NCBI GenBank assembly: GCA_017307735.1
Contig: JAFKGR010000011.1
Span: forward strand, 119,494-183,493
From: Chitinophagaceae bacterium
Lineage (GTDB): Bacteria; Bacteroidota; Bacteroidia; Chitinophagales; Chitinophagaceae
Direction: 5' to 3'
Length of the DNA stretch: 64,000 nucleotides
In this document: piece after piece, positions 56,000 to 64,000 of the stretch
Layout: each line of letters opens with the position of its first letter
Numbering within the stretch: position 1 is the first letter of the stretch
The notes under the pieces: model-generated
What the model was told of the DNA's origin: nothing
Databases searched by the model: none
What the model saw: only the letters and a program-made list of their open reading frames with translations
Made by a program: the position numbers and the translations under genes

Positions 56000-57214
56000 A
56001 TGGAATCACCCAGGCCTTTTGATTTACCCTCCTTCAATTATGAAACACTTGAAGAAACCTTGGACGTAAAGCCACGAGGATCGGAATTACATATTGGAAT
56101 TCCCAGGGAAACATCTTTTCATGAAAACAGAATTGCCCTGACTCCCGAAGCGGTCAGCGTCCTTGTTGCCAACGGGCACAGAGCAATTATAGAATCCAAC
56201 GCGGGAGTAGGCGCAAGCTATTCCGACAAAGATTACAGTGAAGCTGGAGCCAAAATCGTTTACTCCAAAAAAGAAGTTTTTGATTGCGATACCATTGTCA
56301 AAAGTGCACCCATCGGAGAAGCCGAAATTGATCTTTTAAAACCGGATCAGCTTATTATTTCTCCCATTCATGTTGCTGCCATGAAGCGTGAAGTACTCGA
56401 GAAAATGATGGATAAAAAGATTACGGCATTGAGTTTCGAAAATCTCAAAGATGACAGCGGGCACAATCCGATAGTACGAAGCATGAGCGAGATTGCTGGT
56501 AGCGCCGTGATGCTGATAGCAGGTCATTACCTCAGCAATGCCAACAAAGGAAAAGGAGTTTTGGTAGGTGGCATTTCAGGCATTCCACCCACAAAAGTGA
56601 TTATCATCGGAGCAGGAATGGTTGGTGAACAAACTGCACGTACTGCATTGGCAATGGGCGCCAATGTCAAGATTTTTGACAACAGCATTTACAGATTAAA
56701 GAGATTGCAGAATAACATCGGCGCACGTATATACACCTCCGTTATAGAACCCGGGATACTGGGAAAACAATTAAAAACCTGCGATGTGGCTGTTGGTGCA
56801 TTGGCCGCCAGCGGAGGACGTACGCCCATGGTGGTTACAGAAGAAATGGTAAGCAGAATGAGGCCGGGCAGCATCATTGTGGATGTCAGCATAGATCATG
56901 GAGGATGTTTTGAGACTTCGAAGATCACTACTCAGGACGACCCGGTTTTTAGAAAATTTGATGTGATTCATTATTGTGTCCCCAACATCGCAAGCGGATT
57001 TGCGCGTACAGCTTCCCAGGCCATAAGCAATGTATTGATGCCTCTTCTTCTTGAAATGTCGGAAGACGGAGGAATGGATAATATGGTCTGGTATAAAATA
57101 AATATCCGCAGCGGGATTTATATTTTTAAAGGAGCGCTGACCAACTTCCACCTCAGTGAACGTTTTGATTTGAAGTTCACCGATCTGAATCTGCTCATTG
57201 CCAGCAGGCGCTGA
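56000..57214 (+). CDS. ald: Alanine dehydrogenase
   Basis: NAD-dependent oxidation of L-alanine to pyruvate and ammonia (or the reverse). The 404 residues align with the AlaDH/PNT family: IGIPRETSFHENRIALTPEAV near residue 32-52 (substrate Arg and Lys region), ISPIHVAAMKREVLEKM near 112-129 with the catalytic His, the Rossmann loop IIIGAGMVGEQTARTA near 201-216, and GSIIVDVSIDHGGCFETS near 291-308. An N-terminal extension of about 30 residues precedes the usual start, as in other Bacteroidota homologues. It converges on murF-alr with no gap (stop codons adjoin). Confidence 0.93.
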   Translation: MESPRPFDLPSFNYETLEETLDVKPRGSELHIGIPRETSFHENRIALTPEAVSVLVANGHRAIIESNAGVGASYSDKDYSEAGAKIVYSKKEVFDCDTIVKSAPIGEAEIDLLKPDQLIISPIHVAAMKREVLEKMMDKKITALSFENLKDDSGHNPIVRSMSEIAGSAVMLIAGHYLSNANKGKGVLVGGISGIPPTKVIIIGAGMVGEQTARTALAMGANVKIFDNSIYRLKRLQNNIGARIYTSVIEPGILGKQLKTCDVAVGALAASGGRTPMVVTEEMVSRMRPGSIIVDVSIDHGGCFETSKITTQDDPVFRKFDVIHYCVPNIASGFARTASQAISNVLMPLLLEMSEDGGMDNMVWYKINIRSGIYIFKGALTNFHLSERFDLKFTDLNLLIASRR

Positions 57215-59692
57215 TCAATCTTCAACATAAACTCTTTTTACCCTCCCCGAAATACTTGTAAATATTTCGTAGGGAATGGTTGAAGCGGACAATGCGAGCT
57301 GTTGCACGGGAACATGTTCACCAAAAATCTCCACTTCATCTCCTTCAGTTGCTTCAGGGATACCGCTGATATCAATCATCGTCATATCCATACAAATCCG
57401 CCCTTCGGTGGGAACAAATTTGCCACGAAGCCACATTTTTCCCCTCCCCATACTCAACAACCTGTGATAACCATCGGCATAACCGATGCTAACTGTGGCA
57501 ATGGTTTTATCTTTTTTAATGCGATGAACCCCATATCCGACAACCTCTCCCGCCTTTATCTTTTTTATTTGCGAAACAGTGGCAGAGAGTGAATTCACCA
57601 CTTTTAACTGGCGGCTAATTCCGGGATTCGGATCGATTCCGTACATACCGATTCCGAGCCTGACCATATCCAATTGCATTGCAGGGAACCGGCTGATGCC
57701 TGCACTGTTGGCGATGTGGCTGATAAAAGAATAGCCCAGATTGTCTTTCAGTTTTTTTATGACTGAATTAAAAGTCCTGAATTGTTTTAGTGTAAAATCA
57801 TCCTGTCCCGGGTCATCCGATGCCGACAAATGAGAGAATACAGATTTTACCCTCAACGATTTATTCAGGTTGAGTACTTCAATTAATTTATTTATCTGGT
57901 TGGGTTCAAATCCGAGCCGGTGCATTCCGGTATCTATTTTAATATGAACCGGATATTCTTTAATCTTTTTGGCTGCGAGGAATTGGGAAAACTGATTCAG
58001 CATTCCAAAGGAAAAGATTTCCGGTTCCAGGCGATGGTCTGTCAGATTTTCAAAAGAAGATGGCTCTGTATTCATCACCATGATGGGCAAATGAATTCCT
58101 TCGTTTCTCAAAGTAATACCTTCATCAATGTATGCCACAGTCAGATAATCCACTTTGATAAACTGAAGTACGGAAGCAATCTCGCGGCTGCCGCTTCCAT
58201 AAGCAAATGCCTTTACCATCATCATCATTTTCGTTCCCGGCCTCAGCAAGCTTTTATAAATTCCAATGTTATGAATGAGGTGGCTTAAATTAATGGTCAA
58301 CCGTGTTTTGTGCAATTGGGCTTCGAGCCTGGATGTGATATTTTCAAATGCAAACCGCCGTGCGCCTTTTATCAGGATGTCGGCATTCTCAACCTTAAAA
58401 TTATTTATCAGCGGAATCAGATCTCCGGTATTCTTAAAAAAATAACGGTGTGGGATACCCGAAAATAATTTTTGATACGAGTTTAAATCATTACCGACAG
58501 CAATTAAAGTATCTACCGGTTTATTCGTGAGAAGTTGAGACACCCTTCTGTATAAATGATCTTTGGTTAATCCGGATTGTAAAATATCAGAAATGAAAAC
58601 AATCTTTTTTTTATTTGTCTGCTGATGAAGGAAATCAAGAGCCACACCCAACGATTGAAGATCGTTATTGTAAGTATCGTTGATGATATTACTCCCCTGA
58701 ATGCCGGGTTTCAGTTCAAGCCTCATCGGAAGGCTGCTGAGATTCAAAAATTCTTTCGACATTCGCTCATCAAAAACATTCATCGATTCCAATGCACAAT
58801 AACAACTGATGGCATTTTCCACATAGGCAGTATCTGTAAAAGGAATTGTCAGAGAAATTTCTCTCTTCTCACTTCTCAAAGAAATTATCGATTGGTTCGC
58901 CAATTCTTTTATCCTGCCGACTTTAAAAAATGAATTTCTTTTTCCCCATGAAAAGAGTTCCACGCCCGGATTATTTTTCTTTATTTCCGCGGTTATCTGT
59001 TGAATGGCCGACGGATAAATCAGGTGACGTACATTTCTGAACAACTGCAACTTTTCGCTAATCTTCTGAGCCCTGTTTGCAAATCCTTCATCGTGTGCAC
59101 TCCCGATATTTGTAAAAATCCCTGTCTGGGGGCGAATCATTGATTCGAGATTCGCCATTTCACCAACGGTGCTTATTCCTGCTTCAAATATTCCAATGGT
59201 ATGGTGACTTCTTATTTGTAAAACGCTTAGTGCGACGCCGATTTGAGAATTATAACTTCTGGGGCTGGTAACAATCTGATGATCTTTCGACAACAATTCC
59301 GAAAGCCATTCTTTCACAACAGTTTTGCCATTGCTCCCCGTAATTGCGATTACATGAATATTCCTGAATTTCTTTCTGTGAGATGTTGCTAATTTTTGCA
59401 GGGCTTTTAGCGGATCTTTCACCACAATCACATTCGAATCCGGAATCTTCGAAAAATCAGGGATTGTATCTACAACGAAATTCCTGACTCCCGACTCATA
59501 CAAATCATAAATAAAAACAGAGGCATTCCGGGTGTGGGTATTCAATGCCCAAAAGACAGTTTTATTGGGAACAATTATTTTCCTGCTGTCCAATGACAAA
59601 AATTCCAGGGAGAACCCGGGTTGGTTAAAATATTTTTCTCCTCCGGTTATTTTGTAAATCTCATCAATATTGTATTCAATGGCTGTTGTCAA
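57215..59692 (-). CDS. murF-alr: Bifunctional MurF ligase / alanine racemase
   Basis: Fusion typical of Bacteroidota. It joins UDP-MurNAc-tripeptide to D-Ala-D-Ala and makes D-alanine. Starting at TTG 59692 it has 825 residues. MurF half (about 1-450): Mur ligase P-loop ITGSNGKTVVKEWL and IFEAGIS and NDTYNNDLQSL. Racemase half (about 460-825): PLP lysine in MMMVKAFAYGSGS, GMHRLGFE, MVRLGIGMYGIDP and catalytic Tyr in VSIGYADGYHRL. I prefer TTG 59692 because the product then aligns with the usual N-terminus (YNIDEIYKITGG); an ATG at 59743 would overlap terC by 68 bp. The conserved 'KADAYG' is KAFAYG here, as in other fusions of this kind. Confidence 0.93.
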   Translation of the reverse strand: MTTAIEYNIDEIYKITGGEKYFNQPGFSLEFLSLDSRKIIVPNKTVFWALNTHTRNASVFIYDLYESGVRNFVVDTIPDFSKIPDSNVIVVKDPLKALQKLATSHRKKFRNIHVIAITGSNGKTVVKEWLSELLSKDHQIVTSPRSYNSQIGVALSVLQIRSHHTIGIFEAGISTVGEMANLESMIRPQTGIFTNIGSAHDEGFANRAQKISEKLQLFRNVRHLIYPSAIQQITAEIKKNNPGVELFSWGKRNSFFKVGRIKELANQSIISLRSEKREISLTIPFTDTAYVENAISCYCALESMNVFDERMSKEFLNLSSLPMRLELKPGIQGSNIINDTYNNDLQSLGVALDFLHQQTNKKKIVFISDILQSGLTKDHLYRRVSQLLTNKPVDTLIAVGNDLNSYQKLFSGIPHRYFFKNTGDLIPLINNFKVENADILIKGARRFAFENITSRLEAQLHKTRLTINLSHLIHNIGIYKSLLRPGTKMMMMVKAFAYGSGSREIASVLQFIKVDYLTVAYIDEGITLRNEGIHLPIMVMNTEPSSFENLTDHRLEPEIFSFGMLNQFSQFLAAKKIKEYPVHIKIDTGMHRLGFEPNQINKLIEVLNLNKSLRVKSVFSHLSASDDPGQDDFTLKQFRTFNSVIKKLKDNLGYSFISHIANSAGISRFPAMQLDMVRLGIGMYGIDPNPGISRQLKVVNSLSATVSQIKKIKAGEVVGYGVHRIKKDKTIATVSIGYADGYHRLLSMGRGKMWLRGKFVPTEGRICMDMTMIDISGIPEATEGDEVEIFGEHVPVQQLALSASTIPYEIFTSISGRVKRVYVED

Positions 59693-60617
59693 CCTTTCTG
59701 GTCTGTTTATTTTTATACAAAGAAAAAGCGATGGAACCTCCAATACAAAGCAAAATGACCAAAAGTGAAATCACAATATGGATATGAATATTAAAAATCG
59801 CCACCAGCATTTTTAATCCGATAAACACAAGCACAATTGCGATTCCTTCATGAAGATAATCAAAACGTTTTACCGCACCTTTCAATAAAAAGAAGAGAGA
59901 ACGCAAACCCAATACCGCAAGGATATTAGAAGTATAAATCACCATTTTATCCTGTGTAATGGCAAATACGGCGGGTATGGAATCCAGGGCAAACAGGATA
60001 TCCGTTCCTGCCAGCAACACAAATACCACAAAATACCTGGTATAATATCTCTTGCCATCCTGGCGAACAACCATTTTCCCTCCCGACTCCTGGTCAGTAA
60101 GTCTGAAAACCTCGCGGAGCAGACGGTAAATAAAATTTTTATCGGGATCAAACTCTGCATCCTTGCTGGCCGAAAACATTTTTACTCCGGTTATCAAAAG
60201 GATGACTCCGAAGACATACAATATCCAGTCAAACTTTTGAATCAAAACAATTCCAACGGTAATAAAAAGAATCCGCAATACGATTGCCAATAATATTCCA
60301 TACAGCAATAACCGGTTTGAATGGTCTTCCGGGATTTTAAAAAAGGAAAAGATTAAAATGAAAACAAAAATATTATCAATGCTCAGCCCCCATTCCATAA
60401 AGTAGGCGCTCAGGTATTCAAGCGCCTGATGGGGTGTATCTTCAAACCAGATGAAGACTGCAAATCCCACTCCGAGAAGAACCCAGAAAATCGTTTGATA
60501 AAGCGCCTGCTTCAATGAAACCGGCTTGCCTTTTTTACTAAATAACCCTAAATCAAATATAACTGCCAGAACCAGCAATATCCCGAACACCACATAACTC
60601 CACTCCGTATGCGTCAT
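59676..60617 (-). CDS. TerC-family integral membrane protein
   Basis: 313 residues with about nine transmembrane helices, of the TerC/Alx group. The family's acidic membrane motifs are seen in YFMEWGLSIDNIFVFILIFSFF near 70-92 and FVLLAGTDILFALDSIPAVFAITQ near 200-223, where the Asp residues probably bind a metal ion. Relatives export manganese or help metalation of secreted enzymes. The short Lys/Arg-rich C-terminus overlaps the murF-alr start by 17 bp. It is 12 bp behind gldG. Confidence 0.92.
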   Translation of the reverse strand: MTHTEWSYVVFGILLVLAVIFDLGLFSKKGKPVSLKQALYQTIFWVLLGVGFAVFIWFEDTPHQALEYLSAYFMEWGLSIDNIFVFILIFSFFKIPEDHSNRLLLYGILLAIVLRILFITVGIVLIQKFDWILYVFGVILLITGVKMFSASKDAEFDPDKNFIYRLLREVFRLTDQESGGKMVVRQDGKRYYTRYFVVFVLLAGTDILFALDSIPAVFAITQDKMVIYTSNILAVLGLRSLFFLLKGAVKRFDYLHEGIAIVLVFIGLKMLVAIFNIHIHIVISLLVILLCIGGSIAFSLYKNKQTRKVDNSH

Positions 60618-60629
60618 AATAATTTTAAA

Positions 60630-62327
60630 TTAACCTATGTTCCTGAATTTTTTTCTCCGCAATAACTGATATATCAACCCAAAAAGAATAATCAGGAATA
60701 CAGGGGCCGCGAAGTTCGTTAATTGCCATGATAACTTTTGATTATCCACTTTTTTGCTATCCATCATCCGCAACTTAAATTCTTTTCTCTTGGCCTGGAT
60801 CAATCCACCCTCATCAATGAGGTATGAGACACAATTGGCCACGAATAAATGGTTCGAAAACTGATATTCAAACTGGGTTCCGATAGTGAAAGGATTTACC
60901 CCCATTGGCAAGGGTTGATTTTTATAAATATTGTTGAGCACAATATCTCCATCTGATACGATTACCATTTTATTTTCCTGCAGATTTTCACTCATAAACG
61001 GAGTCCCCTCCTGTTGAAGGGAATCCATCATCTCGGGGCTTATCCTGTTTTTGAAAAGAGAGGTAAACCGGCCTTCCAAAAGTACAGCAGCGGGAATTCC
61101 GCTCCGGTTAAAAGCTCCGTCTTCCGGCGCATTCCTGTTTTCTGCACCGCTGATCAGGGCCGGGGTTTCAATGGTTCTTGAATTGGGGGAACTGTTCAAA
61201 AGAATTGTTTTCCTGATTCTTTCTGCTTTGACCGTATCCATTGAATTTACAAACCGCCCTGCTACCAGTCCCACATTTTTAGTTATGATATTATTCGGGT
61301 TGGGATTGAGAAGAGGAAAATAATTCCAGTGAAGCAATTCAAACTGCCCATTGTTATTGACATCAAACGGGAGATAATCACTTTGCAAATCCATCAACAA
61401 ATCCGGATTGATGCGCACCCCATACTTAAATAAAAGATCTTCCAGGTTCAAATCCCGGTCATAGGCTATTACCTGGTTTTTTATCTGAAGGCTGTCCATT
61501 TCTGCCTGAAGCCGGTCAATAAAAAACAACAATTTCCCACCTCTCATCACATACTGGTCAATCTTCAGTTTCTCTTCCTCGGTAAACGTGACCGTGGGTT
61601 TGACGAGAATCAAAAGTTTGAAAGTATCCGGAATAATTTTTTCCTGATTCAGATCGAGCGTGAATACATCATAATCGGGTTTTAGAACATTTTCGACAAG
61701 GTCAAATGTATTTGCACCCGTCGGCTCTCCGTTACCCGTTGCGTACGCCACCAAAGGTTTTGTGGTTTCTCTCAATCGCAGCAGGGCATGGGCAAAGTCA
61801 TATTCAAACATTGATTCAGCCTTATTCAATTCATCGGGAGTCACTACCGGCCTTGCTCCCGGAAACAAATTAATGGCCAACAATTTGCCGCCTGACATAG
61901 CTGCCGCCGCAGGATAAATATATTGGGATTTCTCCCCGGCCTTCAACTGTACTGTCAGATTGATTGGGACGATGTTTAACGATCCCAGTGTATCCGCCCA
62001 CGTTACACTTGTACCCGGGACATTCTCTTCGGGTGAAACCCATTTATAATTAATTTTCCCATGGGCATACGATTTGAATTCGTCCAACAGCTCACGTGCA
62101 TTTTGGGAAAGCATCCTGAATCCTGCAGGCAAATCTCCTTTCAGGAAAACATAAATTTCTACCGGATCTTCTGTATTTCTCAAAAGTGTTTTTACCGGTT
62201 CTGAAATTGTAAATCTCTTTTCGTTGGTCAGATCAATCCTGCTGAAAAAATAGAATGACAACACATTGACTGCAAGCAGGACAAGGATTGTAACCGCCCA
62301 CAAAAATTTATTTGACAAATGTTTCAT
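60630..62327 (-). CDS. gldG: Gliding-motility ABC transporter component GldG
   Basis: 565 residues, membrane-anchored at both ends: one helix at residues 9-29 and one near 535-555, with a large exported part between. The exported part has the GldG/ABC-2-type auxiliary pattern (FTISEPVKTLLRNTEDPVEIYVFLKGDLPAGF, GNGEPTG, KLLFFIDRLQAEMDSL, and MVIVSDGDIVLN). With GldF and the GldA ATPase (not in this window) it forms an ABC transporter required for gliding in Flavobacterium; the substrate is unknown. It lies 6 bp behind gldF. Many non-gliding Bacteroidota also have these genes, so motility cannot be concluded. Confidence 0.94.
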   Translation of the reverse strand: MKHLSNKFLWAVTILVLLAVNVLSFYFFSRIDLTNEKRFTISEPVKTLLRNTEDPVEIYVFLKGDLPAGFRMLSQNARELLDEFKSYAHGKINYKWVSPEENVPGTSVTWADTLGSLNIVPINLTVQLKAGEKSQYIYPAAAAMSGGKLLAINLFPGARPVVTPDELNKAESMFEYDFAHALLRLRETTKPLVAYATGNGEPTGANTFDLVENVLKPDYDVFTLDLNQEKIIPDTFKLLILVKPTVTFTEEEKLKIDQYVMRGGKLLFFIDRLQAEMDSLQIKNQVIAYDRDLNLEDLLFKYGVRINPDLLMDLQSDYLPFDVNNNGQFELLHWNYFPLLNPNPNNIITKNVGLVAGRFVNSMDTVKAERIRKTILLNSSPNSRTIETPALISGAENRNAPEDGAFNRSGIPAAVLLEGRFTSLFKNRISPEMMDSLQQEGTPFMSENLQENKMVIVSDGDIVLNNIYKNQPLPMGVNPFTIGTQFEYQFSNHLFVANCVSYLIDEGGLIQAKRKEFKLRMMDSKKVDNQKLSWQLTNFAAPVFLIILFGLIYQLLRRKKFRNIG

Positions 62328-62333
62328 TCTTTC

Positions 62334-63053
62334 TTAACCCTTTATGATATTCTGGCGCGATGCAAAAAGAAATAAATAAATCACAGATAAAAAATAAATA
62401 ATATCCCGGCTGTCAATTACTCCCCTGCTGATACTTTGATAATGAAAATCTATTCCCAAAATTTCTATATAATAATCTATGTTTCCTGCAAAAACAGGAA
62501 TCTTGCTCAATGCATTAAATCCAAAATACAAAAGCAGGCAAAAAAAAGCGCCGGCCAAAAAGCTGATAACAGTATTGGACGACAGAGACGAACACCAAAC
62601 ACTTATTGAGGAGAAAACAGCCGCCAGGAAAATAAGCCCGATGTATGATCCTGCAATTCCGCCGCCATCAATACCCGCAGTTGACAATACACTAAGTGTA
62701 ATGGGATAAAGCAGGGTGGGAATAAGCGCTATCAGGCAAATGATTAATACTGCCAGGTATTTCCCCATTACAATCTGCCAGCCCGAAACAGGCAATGTTT
62801 TTAAAATCTCAAAAGTCCCTGTCCTGTATTCTTCCGAAAAACTTCTCATGGCTATGGCGGGAATCAAAAAAATAAAAATCCAGGGCGCAATAGAAAAAAA
62901 TGGATCCAGCGTGGCATATCCAATATCAAAAATATTGGAATCCCTGAGCACAAAAAGATACAAGGCTGTCACAATGAGAAATAGGATAATGGCAATGTAA
63001 CCTGCGAAAGTGCTGAAGAATTGTTTAAGCTCTTTTTTAGTAATTGATATCAT
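62334..63053 (-). CDS. gldF: Gliding-motility ABC transporter permease GldF
   Basis: ABC-2 type permease of 239 residues with six transmembrane helices. The conserved cytoplasmic coupling region is IAMRSFSEEYRTGTFEILKTLPVSGWQIVMGKYLA near residues 63-97. It is the first gene of the reverse-strand run gldF-gldG-terC-murF/alr, in which gaps are at most 12 bp, so all four may be transcribed together. It is divergent from the small exported protein at 63160. Confidence 0.94.
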   Translation of the reverse strand: MISITKKELKQFFSTFAGYIAIILFLIVTALYLFVLRDSNIFDIGYATLDPFFSIAPWIFIFLIPAIAMRSFSEEYRTGTFEILKTLPVSGWQIVMGKYLAVLIICLIALIPTLLYPITLSVLSTAGIDGGGIAGSYIGLIFLAAVFSSISVWCSSLSSNTVISFLAGAFFCLLLYFGFNALSKIPVFAGNIDYYIEILGIDFHYQSISRGVIDSRDIIYFLSVIYLFLFASRQNIIKG

Positions 63054-63159
63054 ACATCCTTACGATAAAGGCGGTGAAAAGTAGGCAAAAGTTTTTTATA
63101 AATCACAAAATAACCTACATTCACACCCCCATTTTAAAATCTTTGCAAAAATATCACAG

Positions 63160-63855
63160 ATGAAAAGCCTTTTTTTATTCATCGCTGCAATGCTCGTATT
63201 TGGTATTGCAGGTGCACAAACAGGTAATTCGGATAATGAGAAAAAGGGTCAGGAAATATCTTCTGACAGTTCGCTAAACAGCGCTTACACCACCAACGCC
63301 GAGAGACTTAACAATGAAAAAATTCCGGAAATAAAATTTTCTAATATTACAACCCGGTCTTCCCGTCAGGGAGTTCAGATTAGCTGGTCATCGGCCAATG
63401 TTGAAAACGGCAGCCTTTTTGAAATTGAGCGTTCTTCAAATGGAACCAACTTCTACTCCTTAGGTTCTGTTCCTGCAAACAATTCGGGTAATTTTTATTA
63501 TTTGGATAACAATCCGCTCAACAATACAAGTTATTACAGAATCGGTTATTTAAACTCCCGGAATAATTCGGCCTATAGTAAAACAATTAGCGTACAGGTA
63601 TTATCCCGGGATGCTTTGAAAGCCTATTACAACGGTTCGCAACTGATGGTAAATCTTGACTTGAGCAATAGAGGAAACTTTAAAATAGCCTTGATTAACG
63701 CCTCCGGACAAGTGGTATCCCTGAAAGATGTGAATTACGACGGCTCCCTGAATGCATTTTCCCTGAACACGGAATCCAGGTTGACTTATGGTATTTATTC
63801 TGTAATTGTAAAGGGAGAGAACACAAGCCTTAGTACACAGGTACTTGTAAAATAG
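63160..63855 (+). CDS. Small exported protein with T9SS-like C-terminal domain
   Basis: 231 residues. Signal peptide MKSLFLFIAAMLVFGIAGAQ, then a Ser/Asn-rich linker, one fibronectin-like beta domain (about 60-140: SRQGVQISWSSANVENGSLFEIERSSNGTNFYSLGSV ... NTSYYRIGYL) of the kind found before T9SS tails, and a C-terminal 85-residue beta domain resembling the type A sorting domain (NFKIALINASGQVVSLKDV ... YGIYSVIVKGENTS). It lacks the usual PNP motif. It has no catalytic domain, so it may be a surface adhesin-like or structural protein. Function unknown. Confidence 0.78.
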   Translation: MKSLFLFIAAMLVFGIAGAQTGNSDNEKKGQEISSDSSLNSAYTTNAERLNNEKIPEIKFSNITTRSSRQGVQISWSSANVENGSLFEIERSSNGTNFYSLGSVPANNSGNFYYLDNNPLNNTSYYRIGYLNSRNNSAYSKTISVQVLSRDALKAYYNGSQLMVNLDLSNRGNFKIALINASGQVVSLKDVNYDGSLNAFSLNTESRLTYGIYSVIVKGENTSLSTQVLVK

Positions 63856-64000
63856 GGTTTGCTCAATAACTCAACCTCCCCATCCTATTGCAAAATAGTG
63901 TCACAAAGTACCTTCCTGAATTTACAATTTGATTTCTTTTTAAATCTATCAGGCGTACAAGTGCCTGCCCCGCTAATTTAACGAGGTTTAGCACTAATGC

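Noticed and set aside
59693..59743. ATG start of murF-alr at 59743
   Set aside because: It overlaps terC by 68 bp and adds residues not expected in MurF; TTG at 59692 fits better.

Overview
The window is a single stretch of chromosome from a member of the Bacteroidota. The evidence is the fused MurF-alanine racemase, the gliding-motility ABC genes gldF and gldG, a secreted protease with a type IX secretion (T9SS) sorting tail, a TonB-dependent receptor with a carboxypeptidase-regulatory N-domain, a DUF5686 protein, and promoters of the TAnnTTTG (-7) type with little sign of Shine-Dalgarno sequences. The order cannot be fixed from sequence alone; a Chitinophagales- or Saprospirales-like environmental species is a reasonable guess. 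Most of the window is ordinary housekeeping DNA. I see no prophage, insertion sequence, CRISPR array or rRNA operon.

Layout. 0-6 kb: birA (partial), rsfS, ftsH and a P-type ATPase. 6-16 kb: exported hydrolases, a TonB-dependent receptor and a large T9SS-exported M36 metalloprotease. 16.2-27.8 kb: a MarR regulator followed by an almost gap-free run of eleven genes that reads as a complete inositol-phosphoceramide (sphingolipid) pathway. 27.8-32.5 kb: a reverse-strand methylcitrate-cycle operon (adh-prpB-prpC-prpD). 32.8-33.7 kb: an outer-membrane barrel. 33.9-36.6 kb: rplM-rpsI-rpsB-tsf with a structured leader. 36.9-40.7 kb: a zinc peptidase, a cell-wall amidase, an AraC regulator and an SRPBCC protein. 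40.7-41.4 kb: tRNA-Phe with two tandem copies of a small GIY-YIG nuclease unit. 41.5-48.5 kb: recQ, kdsD-type isomerase, mannose-1-phosphate guanylyltransferase, aminotransferase and recA. 48.5-52.9 kb: a PadR/PspC pair, rsmE and a response regulator. 52.9-53.6 kb: a long spacer holding a candidate small RNA. 53.6-64 kb: a second recQ, tsaE, alanine dehydrogenase, murF-alr, terC, gldG, gldF and a small exported protein.

The most interesting region is the sphingolipid locus. Serine palmitoyltransferase, a GNAT-like ceramide synthase candidate and an epimerase-like reductase candidate would make ceramide. myo-Inositol-phosphate synthase, a CDP-alcohol phosphotransferase and a PgpA-like phosphatase would make phosphatidylinositol. 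An AUR1-like PAP2 enzyme would join the two. A close relative of eukaryotic fatty-acid 2-hydroxylase (Scs7/FA2H) sits inside the locus. Three further genes without an assigned step (GtrA-like, DUF5686 barrel, DUF4833) are candidates for moving or sensing the lipid. Palindromes at the marR promoter and just before the synthase gene suggest control by the MarR protein.

The second notable region is tRNA-Phe. Its 3' acceptor strand appears to lack four bases, and a 323-bp-spaced tandem repeat of GIY-YIG gene plus tRNA T-arm fragment lies directly downstream.
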